Both the position numbers and the translations under genes were made by a program. Below are positions 16,499 through 23,298 of a stretch of DNA of 34,006 bases, piece after piece. The stretch lies in the NCBI GenBank assembly GCA_947630975.1, contig CANRJP010000019.1, positions 1 to 34,006 of the forward strand, given 5' to 3'. The notes below the pieces were generated by a model, which saw only the letters and a program-made list of their open reading frames with translations, was not told the origin of the DNA and did not search any database. Numbering within the stretch: the stretch's first letter is position 1; each line of letters starts with the position of its first letter. The stretch is from an uncultured Clostridia bacterium. GTDB lineage: Bacteria; Bacillota; Clostridia; UMGS1883.

Positions 16499-17866
16499 AT
16501 GCTGTACGAAAAATTCAAAAAAACAATAAAAGACCACGACCTCCTTCAAAAGGGCGACACGGTGATCTGCGCCGTCAGCGGCGGAGCCGACTCCATGTGC
16601 CTTTTGGCCCTGATGAACAGGCTGGCCGGCGAAATGGACCTGAAGGTTGCGGCGGCCAACCTCAACCACTGTCTGCGCGGCAGCGAGAGCGACGGAGACT
16701 CCCAATTTGTGGAGACCGTGTGCGAGATAAAGGGCATACCCTTTTACGGAAAAAGGGCGGATGTGGGACTCATCGCCAAGGCCCGGGGCCAGAGCCTCGA
16801 GGAAGCGGGGCGCGAGGAGCGTTACAAATTCTTCGACGAGCTTTCGGCCCGGCTGGGCGGAGCCAAGGTGGCCACGGGCCACAACCTCAGCGACAACGCC
16901 GAGACCATACTCTTCCGGCTGGCGAGGGGCAGCGGGGCAAGGGGGCTCTGCGGCATCCGCTATAAGCGGGGCGGCATAATCCGTCCCCTGCTGGACGCCA
17001 CAAGGAAGGAAATCGAGGAATATCTGGTGGACAACGCCGTCATGTGGCGGGAGGACAGCTCAAATTCTCAACTGTGCTACTCCCGTAACAAAATCCGCCA
17101 CACGGTAATCCCACGGCTTGAGGAGATACAGCCCTCCGCCGTGGAAAAAATCGTGAGCTGCGGCAGGAGCATTGCCGAGGACGAGGAATATCTGGCCTCT
17201 CTGGCGGAAAAGCTGCTGTCCTCGGCCTATGTGGACACGGACGAGTATTCCACCTCGGCCATACTGGGCGCTCCGGCCCCCATCGCCCGCCGCGCGGCGG
17301 CAAGGCTGCTGGAGGACTGGGGCGCGAAGGATATAACCCAGGAAAAAATACTCGCATTTTTGGAGCTATGCGCGAAGCCATCCGGAAAACGCATGGATCT
17401 GAACGGCGACGCCTATGTGCTGCGGAGCTTTTACACCGTCCTCCGCCAGAGCCACACCTCCGAGAGGGGCTTTTCATACACCGTGAGGATAGGCCAGACC
17501 CTGTGCCACGACAACTGGGAGCTGTCCATAAGTCTCTCCGACAAATATCCCCCGAGGACAAGCGGACGTATCGCGGTCTTTGACCCAAATCAGCTCTTCG
17601 GCACCTTTACCGTCCGCTCAAGGCTGGACGGCGACAAAATAAAGCTCCGAAGCGGCGGGAGCAAAAAGCTGCAGGATCTGTTCACCGAACAAAAGATACC
17701 TCTGTCACAGCGCGGCCGAATTCCGGTGGTAACCAGAGGCGAGGAGATAATCTTCGTCCCCCCATACCGCAAAAGTCCCCGCTATCAGGCTGACCCGGAA
17801 GCGAAAAGCTTCCTTGTCATAGAATACAAAGAGATAAAGGAGAATGAGAACAATGGAAGAATTTAA
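16499..17866 (+). CDS. tilS: tRNA(Ile)-lysidine synthase TilS
   Basis: Converts C34 of the tRNA-Ile CAU anticodon to lysidine using ATP and lysine, switching it to read AUA. 455 residues. The N-type ATP pyrophosphatase PP-loop VSGGADSMCLL is at 26-36, with LNHCLRGSESDGD and the GHNLSDNAETILFRL motif following. A central helical domain leads to the C-terminal TilS domain (LRSGGSKKLQDLFTEQKIP...VVTRGEEIIFVPPYRKS). This is the full-length bacterial form. AGGAG precedes the ATG. It overlaps hpt by 14 nt, and tilS-hpt-ftsH is a conserved Firmicutes order. Confidence 0.96.
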   Translation: MLYEKFKKTIKDHDLLQKGDTVICAVSGGADSMCLLALMNRLAGEMDLKVAAANLNHCLRGSESDGDSQFVETVCEIKGIPFYGKRADVGLIAKARGQSLEEAGREERYKFFDELSARLGGAKVATGHNLSDNAETILFRLARGSGARGLCGIRYKRGGIIRPLLDATRKEIEEYLVDNAVMWREDSSNSQLCYSRNKIRHTVIPRLEEIQPSAVEKIVSCGRSIAEDEEYLASLAEKLLSSAYVDTDEYSTSAILGAPAPIARRAAARLLEDWGAKDITQEKILAFLELCAKPSGKRMDLNGDAYVLRSFYTVLRQSHTSERGFSYTVRIGQTLCHDNWELSISLSDKYPPRTSGRIAVFDPNQLFGTFTVRSRLDGDKIKLRSGGSKKLQDLFTEQKIPLSQRGRIPVVTRGEEIIFVPPYRKSPRYQADPEAKSFLVIEYKEIKENENNGRI

Positions 17867-18413
17867 AAACGTCAACAGTGTCATCGAGCGGGTTCTCATA
17901 ACCGAGGACGAAATAAAGGCCAAAGTCACCGAGATCGGGGCTAAAATCAGCGACGAGTACCGTGGAAGGGAGCCGCTCATGCTCTGCATCCTCAGCGGCA
18001 GCTTCATGTTCGCCTCCGACCTGATGCGGGCCATAACCATTCCCGTGGGCATCAGCTTTATCTACGCCTCCAGCTACGGCGATTCCTCAATATCCAGCGG
18101 CGACGTGGACATCAGAACCGGCAAGGGCGGGCTGGACGTCAGGGATCGGGACGTGATAATCGTGGAGGACATAGTCGACACGGGGCGCACCCTCACCGCC
18201 GTTAAGAAGTATCTTGCGGACAAGGGCGCCAAGTCCGTGGAGATATGCAGCTTTCTCGACAAGCCGGAGCGGCGGGTCTTCCCGCTGGAGGTCAAATATA
18301 TGTGCTTCGACATACCCAACGAGTTTGTGGTGGGCTACGGCCTGGACTACGCCTACAAATACCGCCAGCTGCCCTTCGTGGGAGTACTTAAGCCCGAGAT
18401 CTACACCAAATAA
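17853..18413 (+). CDS. hpt: Hypoxanthine phosphoribosyltransferase
   Basis: Purine salvage enzyme that joins hypoxanthine or guanine to PRPP to make IMP or GMP. 186 residues. The PRPP-binding motif [14 protein letters not shown] is intact, and [17 protein letters not shown] and the C-terminal [21 protein letters not shown] match the family. The track start (17844) is 1 nt from AAAGGAG; the ATG at 17853 is 10 nt away and gives [16 protein letters not shown], a normal N-terminus. Its stop overlaps the ftsH Shine-Dalgarno. Confidence 0.96.
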   Translation: MEEFKNVNSVIERVLITEDEIKAKVTEIGAKISDEYRGREPLMLCILSGSFMFASDLMRAITIPVGISFIYASSYGDSSISSGDVDIRTGKGGLDVRDRDVIIVEDIVDTGRTLTAVKKYLADKGAKSVEICSFLDKPERRVFPLEVKYMCFDIPNEFVVGYGLDYAYKYRQLPFVGVLKPEIYTK

Positions 18414-18427
18414 GGAGGTTTTTACCT

Positions 18428-20254
18428 TTGAAGAAAACCGTCAGGAGCATCAGTCTCTATCTCATAATAACCCTGCTGCTCATCGGGGTATGCCTGTATA
18501 TGTTCCGCGCCCCCGAGCAGCCAAAAATGAAATTTTCCCAACTGGTGACCGAGATAAAGGCCGGTCGGGTCACCGAGCTCGAAGTCAACGACTCGAGCTG
18601 TGTGGCGACCATCGACGGCGTAAAGCACGAGGTCGAGGCCAAGCGGGATATGCTTTACTACACCTGCGGCGACGACATAACCGCCCAGATTGAAAACGGC
18701 CTTGTAGTCACCACTCCCGAGCCCGACAACTCCGGTTGGTGGCTGAGCTTGATCGGATACATCCTGATGGGAGTGCTGCCGCTGGCCTTTCTGTTCTACT
18801 TCATGCGCCAGATAAACGGCCGCAACGGCATCGGCGGCTTCGGCAAGAGCCACGCCAAGGTCGACGGGGACGGCAACTCCCCGAGAGTGACCTTCGCGGA
18901 CGTGGCCGGAGCCGACGAGGAGAAGCAGGAGCTTCAAGAAATAGTTGAATTTCTCAAAAACCCCCGAAAATTCATTGACCTCGGCGCCCGCATACCCAAG
19001 GGTGTGCTGCTGGTGGGCCCTCCCGGCACAGGCAAGACCCTGCTGGCCAAGGCCATTGCCGGAGAGGCGAAGGTGCCCTTCTTCTCCATTTCCGGTTCCG
19101 ACTTTGTGGAGATGTTTGTGGGCGTCGGCGCCAGCCGCGTCCGTGACCTGTTCGAGCAGGCCCGCAAGTCTCTGCCCGCCATAATCTTCATCGACGAGAT
19201 AGACGCCGTGGGCCGTCAGAGGGGCGCGGGTCTCGGCGGCGGCCACGACGAGCGGGAACAGACGCTGAACCAGCTTTTGGTGGAGATGGACGGCTTCGCT
19301 CCCAACGAGGGCATAATCATGATAGCCGCCACCAACCGCCCCGACATACTGGATCCCGCGCTGCTGCGGCCGGGACGCTTCGACCGTCAGGTCGTTGTCA
19401 ACTACCCCGACCAGAAGGGCCGCGAGGCCATTCTCAAGGTACACTCCAAAAACAAGCCCATAGACGAAAGCAGCGTTTCGCTGGAAAAAATAGCGAAAAC
19501 CACCTACGGCTTTACCGGCGCCGATCTGGAAAATCTGCTTAACGAGGCGGCGATTTTGGCCGCCCGGGCGGGAAAGACCAAAATCACCATGACCGAGATG
19601 GACGAGGCTATGCTCAAGACCGTCATTGGCCCGGAAAAGAAGTCCAGCAAGCACACGGAAAAGGACAAAAAACAGACCGCCTACCACGAGGCCGGCCACG
19701 CCGTCATCACCCGGCTGCTGCCAACTCAAGATCCGGTTCATCAGGTGTCCATTATCCCTCGCGGACGGGCCGGCGGCTTTACCCTGAACCTGCCCGACCA
19801 TGACAAGGCATATATAAATAAAGAAACCATGCTGGACAGCATAGTCGTGAGCCTTGCGGGACGGGCGGCGGAGAAAATAGTCTTTGGCGAGATCAACACC
19901 GGCGCTTCCAGCGACCTGACCCACGCCACAAACACCGCCCGCAAGATGGTGACCCAGTACGGCATGAGCGACGAGCTGGGCTATGTCAGCTTTGACGACG
20001 GAAACCACAACGTGTTCCTCGGTCGGGATTTCAGCGAGGGCCGGAGCTACAGCGAGGCGGTAGCCGCCCGGATAGACGCGGAGATAAAGCGTATCATCGA
20101 CGAGTGCTACAAGCGCTGTGAAGAGCTGCTCAACACCAATATGGCCAAGCTGGAAAACGTGGCTCAGGCTCTGTTGGACAACGAGAAGCTGGACGGCGAC
20201 GAGTTTGAAAAAGCCTTTATGAAGGACGAAACAGACGGAATTTTTGAATTCTGA
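18428..20254 (+). CDS. ftsH: ATP-dependent zinc metalloprotease FtsH
   Basis: Membrane-anchored hexameric AAA+ protease that degrades misfolded membrane proteins and regulatory substrates. 608 residues. TM1 lies at about 7-27 and TM2 at about 103-124, with an external domain between them. The AAA module has GPPGTGKT near 197-204, Walker B IIFIDEID and an intact second region of homology ([20 protein letters not shown]). The zinc site is HEAGH at 420-424, with a downstream Asp in [11 protein letters not shown]. Translation starts at TTG 18428, 9 nt from AAGGAGG, which overlaps the hpt stop. It ends the operon that begins at 10060. Confidence 0.97.
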   Translation: MKKTVRSISLYLIITLLLIGVCLYMFRAPEQPKMKFSQLVTEIKAGRVTELEVNDSSCVATIDGVKHEVEAKRDMLYYTCGDDITAQIENGLVVTTPEPDNSGWWLSLIGYILMGVLPLAFLFYFMRQINGRNGIGGFGKSHAKVDGDGNSPRVTFADVAGADEEKQELQEIVEFLKNPRKFIDLGARIPKGVLLVGPPGTGKTLLAKAIAGEAKVPFFSISGSDFVEMFVGVGASRVRDLFEQARKSLPAIIFIDEIDAVGRQRGAGLGGGHDEREQTLNQLLVEMDGFAPNEGIIMIAATNRPDILDPALLRPGRFDRQVVVNYPDQKGREAILKVHSKNKPIDESSVSLEKIAKTTYGFTGADLENLLNEAAILAARAGKTKITMTEMDEAMLKTVIGPEKKSSKHTEKDKKQTAYHEAGHAVITRLLPTQDPVHQVSIIPRGRAGGFTLNLPDHDKAYINKETMLDSIVVSLAGRAAEKIVFGEINTGASSDLTHATNTARKMVTQYGMSDELGYVSFDDGNHNVFLGRDFSEGRSYSEAVAARIDAEIKRIIDECYKRCEELLNTNMAKLENVAQALLDNEKLDGDEFEKAFMKDETDGIFEF

Positions 20255-20286
20255 CAGTATTTGAAGTAAAATCAAGGGGCCGGCCG

Positions 20287-20400
20287 AAAAAATCGTGCAG
20301 AACGGACGAAAATCAGCTCTCGCAGGCGGCGGGCGCAGCCCGACGCCGAGAAAGCCCTCCCGACGGCGTACATAGGTACGCCGAGGGTGATTTTCGTTCG
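20287..20400 (+). repeat. Intergenic inverted-repeat element, family 2, complete copy
   Basis: The left end AAAAAATCGTGCAGAACGGACGAAAATCAG (20287-20316) is repeated exactly at 33932-33961. CGGACGAAAATCA (20303-20315) pairs with TGATTTTCGTTCG (20388-20400) at 12 of 13 positions. Hairpins inside include GGGC-GCA-GCCC and GGCGTAC-ATAG-GTACGCC. No ORF; a MITE or REP-like element is the best description. Confidence 0.65.
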
Positions 20401-20420
20401 TAGTTCAAGGGCATAAAAAT

Positions 20421-20452
20421 AAGAAAATTCGCTCGTTAGGGCGAATTTTCTT
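20421..20452 (+). terminator. Terminator downstream of ftsH
   Basis: Perfect 12-bp arms (AAGAAAATTCGC/GCGAATTTTCTT) with an 8-nt loop form a hairpin with a T-rich 3' arm. It is a plausible intrinsic terminator for the long ftsH operon and may also act on minus-strand transcripts. The following 90 nt are AT-rich with no feature seen. Confidence 0.65.
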
Positions 20453-20547
20453 CATTATGAAATTAGCAATTATTTTATTTTATTTATTGATTGATTATAT
20501 AACTCTCAAATTTGCCTTAAATTAAGTCATTTAGCCGAAATAGGGGA

Positions 20548-20674
20548 CCCCGCAAAACGGCGAAGCCGATTTTGTGGGGAAAAGGAGTCACAGCAAGGTG
20601 AGCCACGTTTCGATTTTTCAAATCGAAACAAGCGATACCGAGCTTGTGACGACGCAGTTCTGCGCGACTTTTTT
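20548..20674 (+). ncRNA. Structured repeat element, copy B
   Basis: Stem 1 is CCCCGCAAAACGGC-GAA-GCCG-A-TTTTGTGGGG, with one bulge and one G-T pair. The linker AAAGGAGTCACAGC...TGAGCC follows, then stem 2 GTTTCGATTT-TTC-AAATCGAAAC. The tail CGATACCGAGCTTGTGACGACG leads into a small CGCAG-TT-CTGCG hairpin and TTTTTT. The linker and tail match 6293-6412 (19 of 22 in the tail), whereas the stems do not match in sequence but are paired in both. Expression is not demonstrated. Confidence 0.48.
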
Positions 20675-20685
20675 CCAGCCCCGCC

Positions 20686-21372
20686 CTATTTTTTCGGTAT
20701 CTGCCGCACTGAAAGGGAAATATTCAAGTTACCGTTGCGGACGCGGAGCTCGTTCAGGAATTCCCGCTCATTCTGTCCCGGCTCCATTGTAAGATGGTAG
20801 CACAGCTCAAGCAGCGAACCCAGATCGGTAGTCTTTATGCGGTAGAGGGAGTAGCTCTTGGAATAGCGTTTAAGTATCTCGTCAAAGGTCCCCTCGTAGT
20901 TCAGATCCTCGGGAACGGTTATCTTAAGGGTCTTTTGCACGGCCTTTTTCTCAAAGAGCCGAAGTCTTTCGGTGACGATAAGGCCAACGCAGAGAATTAT
21001 CACAAAAACGGCGCCGTAGCCGTACAGTCCCACGCCGCAGGAAAGGCCGGCCGCTATGTCAAAAAAGATAAAGCCTATATCCTTCGGGTCGCCGGGGGCG
21101 CTCCTGAACCGGATGATGGACAGGGTGCCCGCCATGCTGAAGGCACGGGCGATATTGCTGCCGATGAAGAGGATGATAACGGCCATTATCACGGGCAGCA
21201 TCATCAGCGTGACCGCAAAGCTCCGCTGGAACATGGCCTCGTCCTGGGTCATATAGTATGTAAAGGCGATGGCAAGGCCCATCAGCACCGCCACCAATAT
21301 GGTTATGAGCGCCGAGGGCAGCGTTATCTCCGAGGATACGTTAGTCAAAATTTCGTTAAACAATTCATTCAT
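20686..21372 (-). CDS. DUF4956 membrane protein
   Basis: A 228-residue protein with about four transmembrane helices in its first 140 residues. They include LPSALITILVAVLMGLAIAFTYYM, VTLMMLPVIMAVIILFIGSNIA and VGLYGYGAVFVIILCVGLIV. The conserved-looking SMAGTLSIIRFRSAPGDPKDIGFIF loop is typical of DUF4956. The cytoplasmic C-terminus is about 80 residues. DUF4956 genes are commonly beside VTC-domain polyphosphate polymerase-like genes, as here (19 nt after the VTC gene), suggesting a membrane partner. The biochemical role is not established. AAAGGAAA precedes the ATG. The stop (TAG) sits at the edge of repeat copy B. Confidence 0.85.
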   Translation of the reverse strand: MNELFNEILTNVSSEITLPSALITILVAVLMGLAIAFTYYMTQDEAMFQRSFAVTLMMLPVIMAVIILFIGSNIARAFSMAGTLSIIRFRSAPGDPKDIGFIFFDIAAGLSCGVGLYGYGAVFVIILCVGLIVTERLRLFEKKAVQKTLKITVPEDLNYEGTFDEILKRYSKSYSLYRIKTTDLGSLLELCYHLTMEPGQNEREFLNELRVRNGNLNISLSVRQIPKK

Positions 21373-21391
21373 CTGTCTTATTTCCTTTCTT

Positions 21392-22120
21392 TCAGCTCGC
21401 GGTCGAACCGGACTTAGTTATATACTGCCGGAACTCTGTTCCGTATTTGGAGAACCGAACCCGCTTTATGTCCAGTTCGTTGAGCATATGAGCCAGCCAA
21501 AGCGGCTTTGCCAGCGAGGTTTTTATCTCCATGAGATAAACGTCCCCCTCCAGCAGCCTTTCTCCGTGGTTGCCGGCCTCCAGCCGCACATCCTCGCGGC
21601 GGGTGCGGATGTTCATATCAAAGGATATCCTGAGGTCGGGATTGCCCCTTTCGTGATAGGCCACGCGGTCATAAGCCAGATATACCTTCGGTCTCAGCTT
21701 GTTCCTGCCGAGAAAGTAAGCTATCTCTTTCAAGACCTGGCCGTTCATATAATCCTTAATTTCCGGTATTTCGCCGGTCTCCACAAATTTGTAGGCTTCC
21801 CCCAGCCGCAGAACCGTCCGCCGCTTGTTGACCAGACCCTTGAACTTCTTCTTCATTTCGAGAAACACCTTTGAATTCCCGTCCGGCACGCCGTAAGCTC
21901 TGAGCCGGAGCTTTTCCTTATATACCGGCTTTGCGAGAGAATGTCTTATCAGGTGGTCGTCCTCGGTGTCGAAATAGATGTTGGCTATTGGATAGGGCTC
22001 GTGATTTTCATTGTGCGAGTCCAATTCCATATGCTCATCCATCACCGCCAGCACCTTTTCATAGGTGGCCCGGTCAAGAATATACTTATGCTCATATCTG
22101 TTGAAAACTTCAATCGCCAT
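21392..22120 (-). CDS. VTC-domain (polyphosphate polymerase-like) protein
   Basis: A 242-residue member of the VTC/CYTH-TTM tunnel-fold group; the yeast Vtc4 domain makes polyphosphate from ATP. Tunnel-strand motifs are visible in order: RYEHKYIL near the N-terminus, NIYFDT, EKLRLRAYG, VFLEMKKK, KRRTVLRL, YDRVAYHE, LRISFDMNIRTRRED and VYLMEIKT near the C-terminus. The basic and acidic residues of the tunnel appear present, so catalysis is plausible but not proven. It sits between a metallo-beta-lactamase lipoprotein gene and DUF4956 with short gaps (16 and 19 nt), so the three are one transcription unit. Confidence 0.87.
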   Translation of the reverse strand: MAIEVFNRYEHKYILDRATYEKVLAVMDEHMELDSHNENHEPYPIANIYFDTEDDHLIRHSLAKPVYKEKLRLRAYGVPDGNSKVFLEMKKKFKGLVNKRRTVLRLGEAYKFVETGEIPEIKDYMNGQVLKEIAYFLGRNKLRPKVYLAYDRVAYHERGNPDLRISFDMNIRTRREDVRLEAGNHGERLLEGDVYLMEIKTSLAKPLWLAHMLNELDIKRVRFSKYGTEFRQYITKSGSTAS

Positions 22121-22136
22121 GAAATATCTTCCTTAA

Positions 22137-22997
22137 TTACTGACTTACAGTTATTTCCTTTCCGTCGCTCTTCACGCTGATGTCGCCGCCGCTGGTGAGA
22201 TATACGTTCTCACATACGAGGCCGAGAGCGTCGAGGGTCTGGGACTCGGCGGGGTTCTTGTCGCTGCAGGTTATGACCGCATAATCGGGATCAACCGTCT
22301 CAAAGAATTTTTTTGAGTTGTGGTTGTACTTACCGTGGTGAGGCACCTTTAAGAAGTCGTGCTTCGTATAGCCCGTCTGTTCCATTATTTCAGACAGTCT
22401 CATTGACTCGGCATCCCCGGTGAAAAGGAAGGTGTTCTCGCCGTGAGTTACGTCCACCGCGATGGAAAAATCGTTGTCGTCCTCGGCATAGCTGCTCCTC
22501 TGCGGGGCAAAGACCTCGAACAGCACATCGTCGAGGGTAAAGCTGAAGTCCTTTGTTATGGCTTCCGGCTCAAAGCCGTTTTCCTCAACGTATTCGGCGT
22601 AATGCTCGTACTCGTCGCAGGTGCCCTCATACTTGGGCGTGATTATTCTCCCGACTTCCACGCCGCTGCCCAGCACCTCGGGCACGCCGCCCACATGGTC
22701 CTTGTCGAAGTGGGTTATAAACAGGTAATCCACCTTTCCGATACCGTTGTCGCTGAGATAATCCGCCACCTCGCCGCCGTCGTCGCTCTCTCCGCAGTCG
22801 ATTATGACGCTATGATTTTCGGTCTTAAGTATTATGGCGTCGGCCTGTCCCACCTTGAGGACGGAAAAATCAAACTCGCCCGTGACCTCCGGCACCGTGG
22901 GCCGTTCACTCTTTTTTTCGTCGCAGGCGCAGAGGGACAGCGCCGTCAAAGCCGCCGCCGCTGCCGCAAGGCCGCGCTTCATTAATTTCCTGTACAT
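22137..22997 (-). CDS. ComEC-like metallo-beta-lactamase-fold lipoprotein
   Basis: A 286-residue exported hydrolase-like protein. The start at 22997 (MYRKLMKRG) is 8 nt from AAGGGGG; the track start at 23021 is less likely. The N-terminus is a signal sequence ending LSLCAC, with Cys25 as probable lipidation site (LCA-C lipobox). The rest resembles the ComEC/Rec2-type MBL domain: VGQADAIILKTENHSVIIDCGE, the metal motif THFDKDHVGG, FLFTGDAE, LKVPHHGKYNHNS and YAVITCSDKNP. In these families the fold is often a nuclease or phosphoesterase, but the substrate here is unknown. It is first of the operon with the VTC and DUF4956 genes. Confidence 0.87.
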   Translation of the reverse strand: MYRKLMKRGLAAAAAALTALSLCACDEKKSERPTVPEVTGEFDFSVLKVGQADAIILKTENHSVIIDCGESDDGGEVADYLSDNGIGKVDYLFITHFDKDHVGGVPEVLGSGVEVGRIITPKYEGTCDEYEHYAEYVEENGFEPEAITKDFSFTLDDVLFEVFAPQRSSYAEDDNDFSIAVDVTHGENTFLFTGDAESMRLSEIMEQTGYTKHDFLKVPHHGKYNHNSKKFFETVDPDYAVITCSDKNPAESQTLDALGLVCENVYLTSGGDISVKSDGKEITVSQ

Positions 22998-23118
22998 ACG
23001 GAATTCCCCCTTACATTTCATAATTATAGTAAGGCAACATCAAAATTGCATTAAAAATAAATTAAATTTTCGTAAACTCTGATATTGCGGCATTGTCCAT
23101 CTGTCAGCAATATGTTTT

Positions 23119-23147
23119 ATTATAACACATTAATTTACAAATGTAAA
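23119..23147 (-). promoter_or_regulatory. Sigma-A promoter of the MBL-VTC-DUF4956 operon
   Basis: On the minus strand TTTACA, a 17-nt spacer and TATAAT lie about 120 nt before the MBL start. The -35 box is half of the inverted repeat TTTACA-AA-TGTAAA (23134-23147), a possible operator. A nearer TATAAT (23023-23028) has no good -35. Confidence 0.65.
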
Positions 23148-23232
23148 GTGCAGTTTATGCTAAAATAAAATATTTACAGGAAAAAATGATATGAGGTCGG
23201 ACACATAAGAGGTCTTTTTATGAAAAAGAATA

Positions 23233-23261
23233 TTGACAACAAAAGTGCGGTTTGATATAAT
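23233..23261 (+). promoter_or_regulatory. Sigma-A promoter of the transglutaminase gene
   Basis: TTGACA, a 17-nt spacer and TATAAT form a perfect consensus 37 nt before the ATG at 23299, with AAGGAGGG between. This places the track start (23233) inside the promoter. Confidence 0.88.
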
Positions 23262-23298
23262 ATTTTCATTAACACAATACATAAGGAGGGTACACATC

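Noticed and set aside
18422-20275. 617-aa open frame on the minus strand opposite ftsH
   Set aside because: Antisense shadow of a GC-rich gene; no Shine-Dalgarno or recognisable domain, and ftsH fully explains the region. The same applies to 403-1545, 1585-2478, 6523-7431, 7571-8857 and 26430-27629.
23023-23051. Nearer minus-strand TATAAT as promoter of the MBL operon
   Set aside because: The -35 position reads ATGCAA, a poor match; the 23119-23147 promoter is much better.
23160-23230. Short minus and plus frames near 23160-23375
   Set aside because: AT-rich intergenic DNA with promoters; no RBS-start pair gives a plausible protein.
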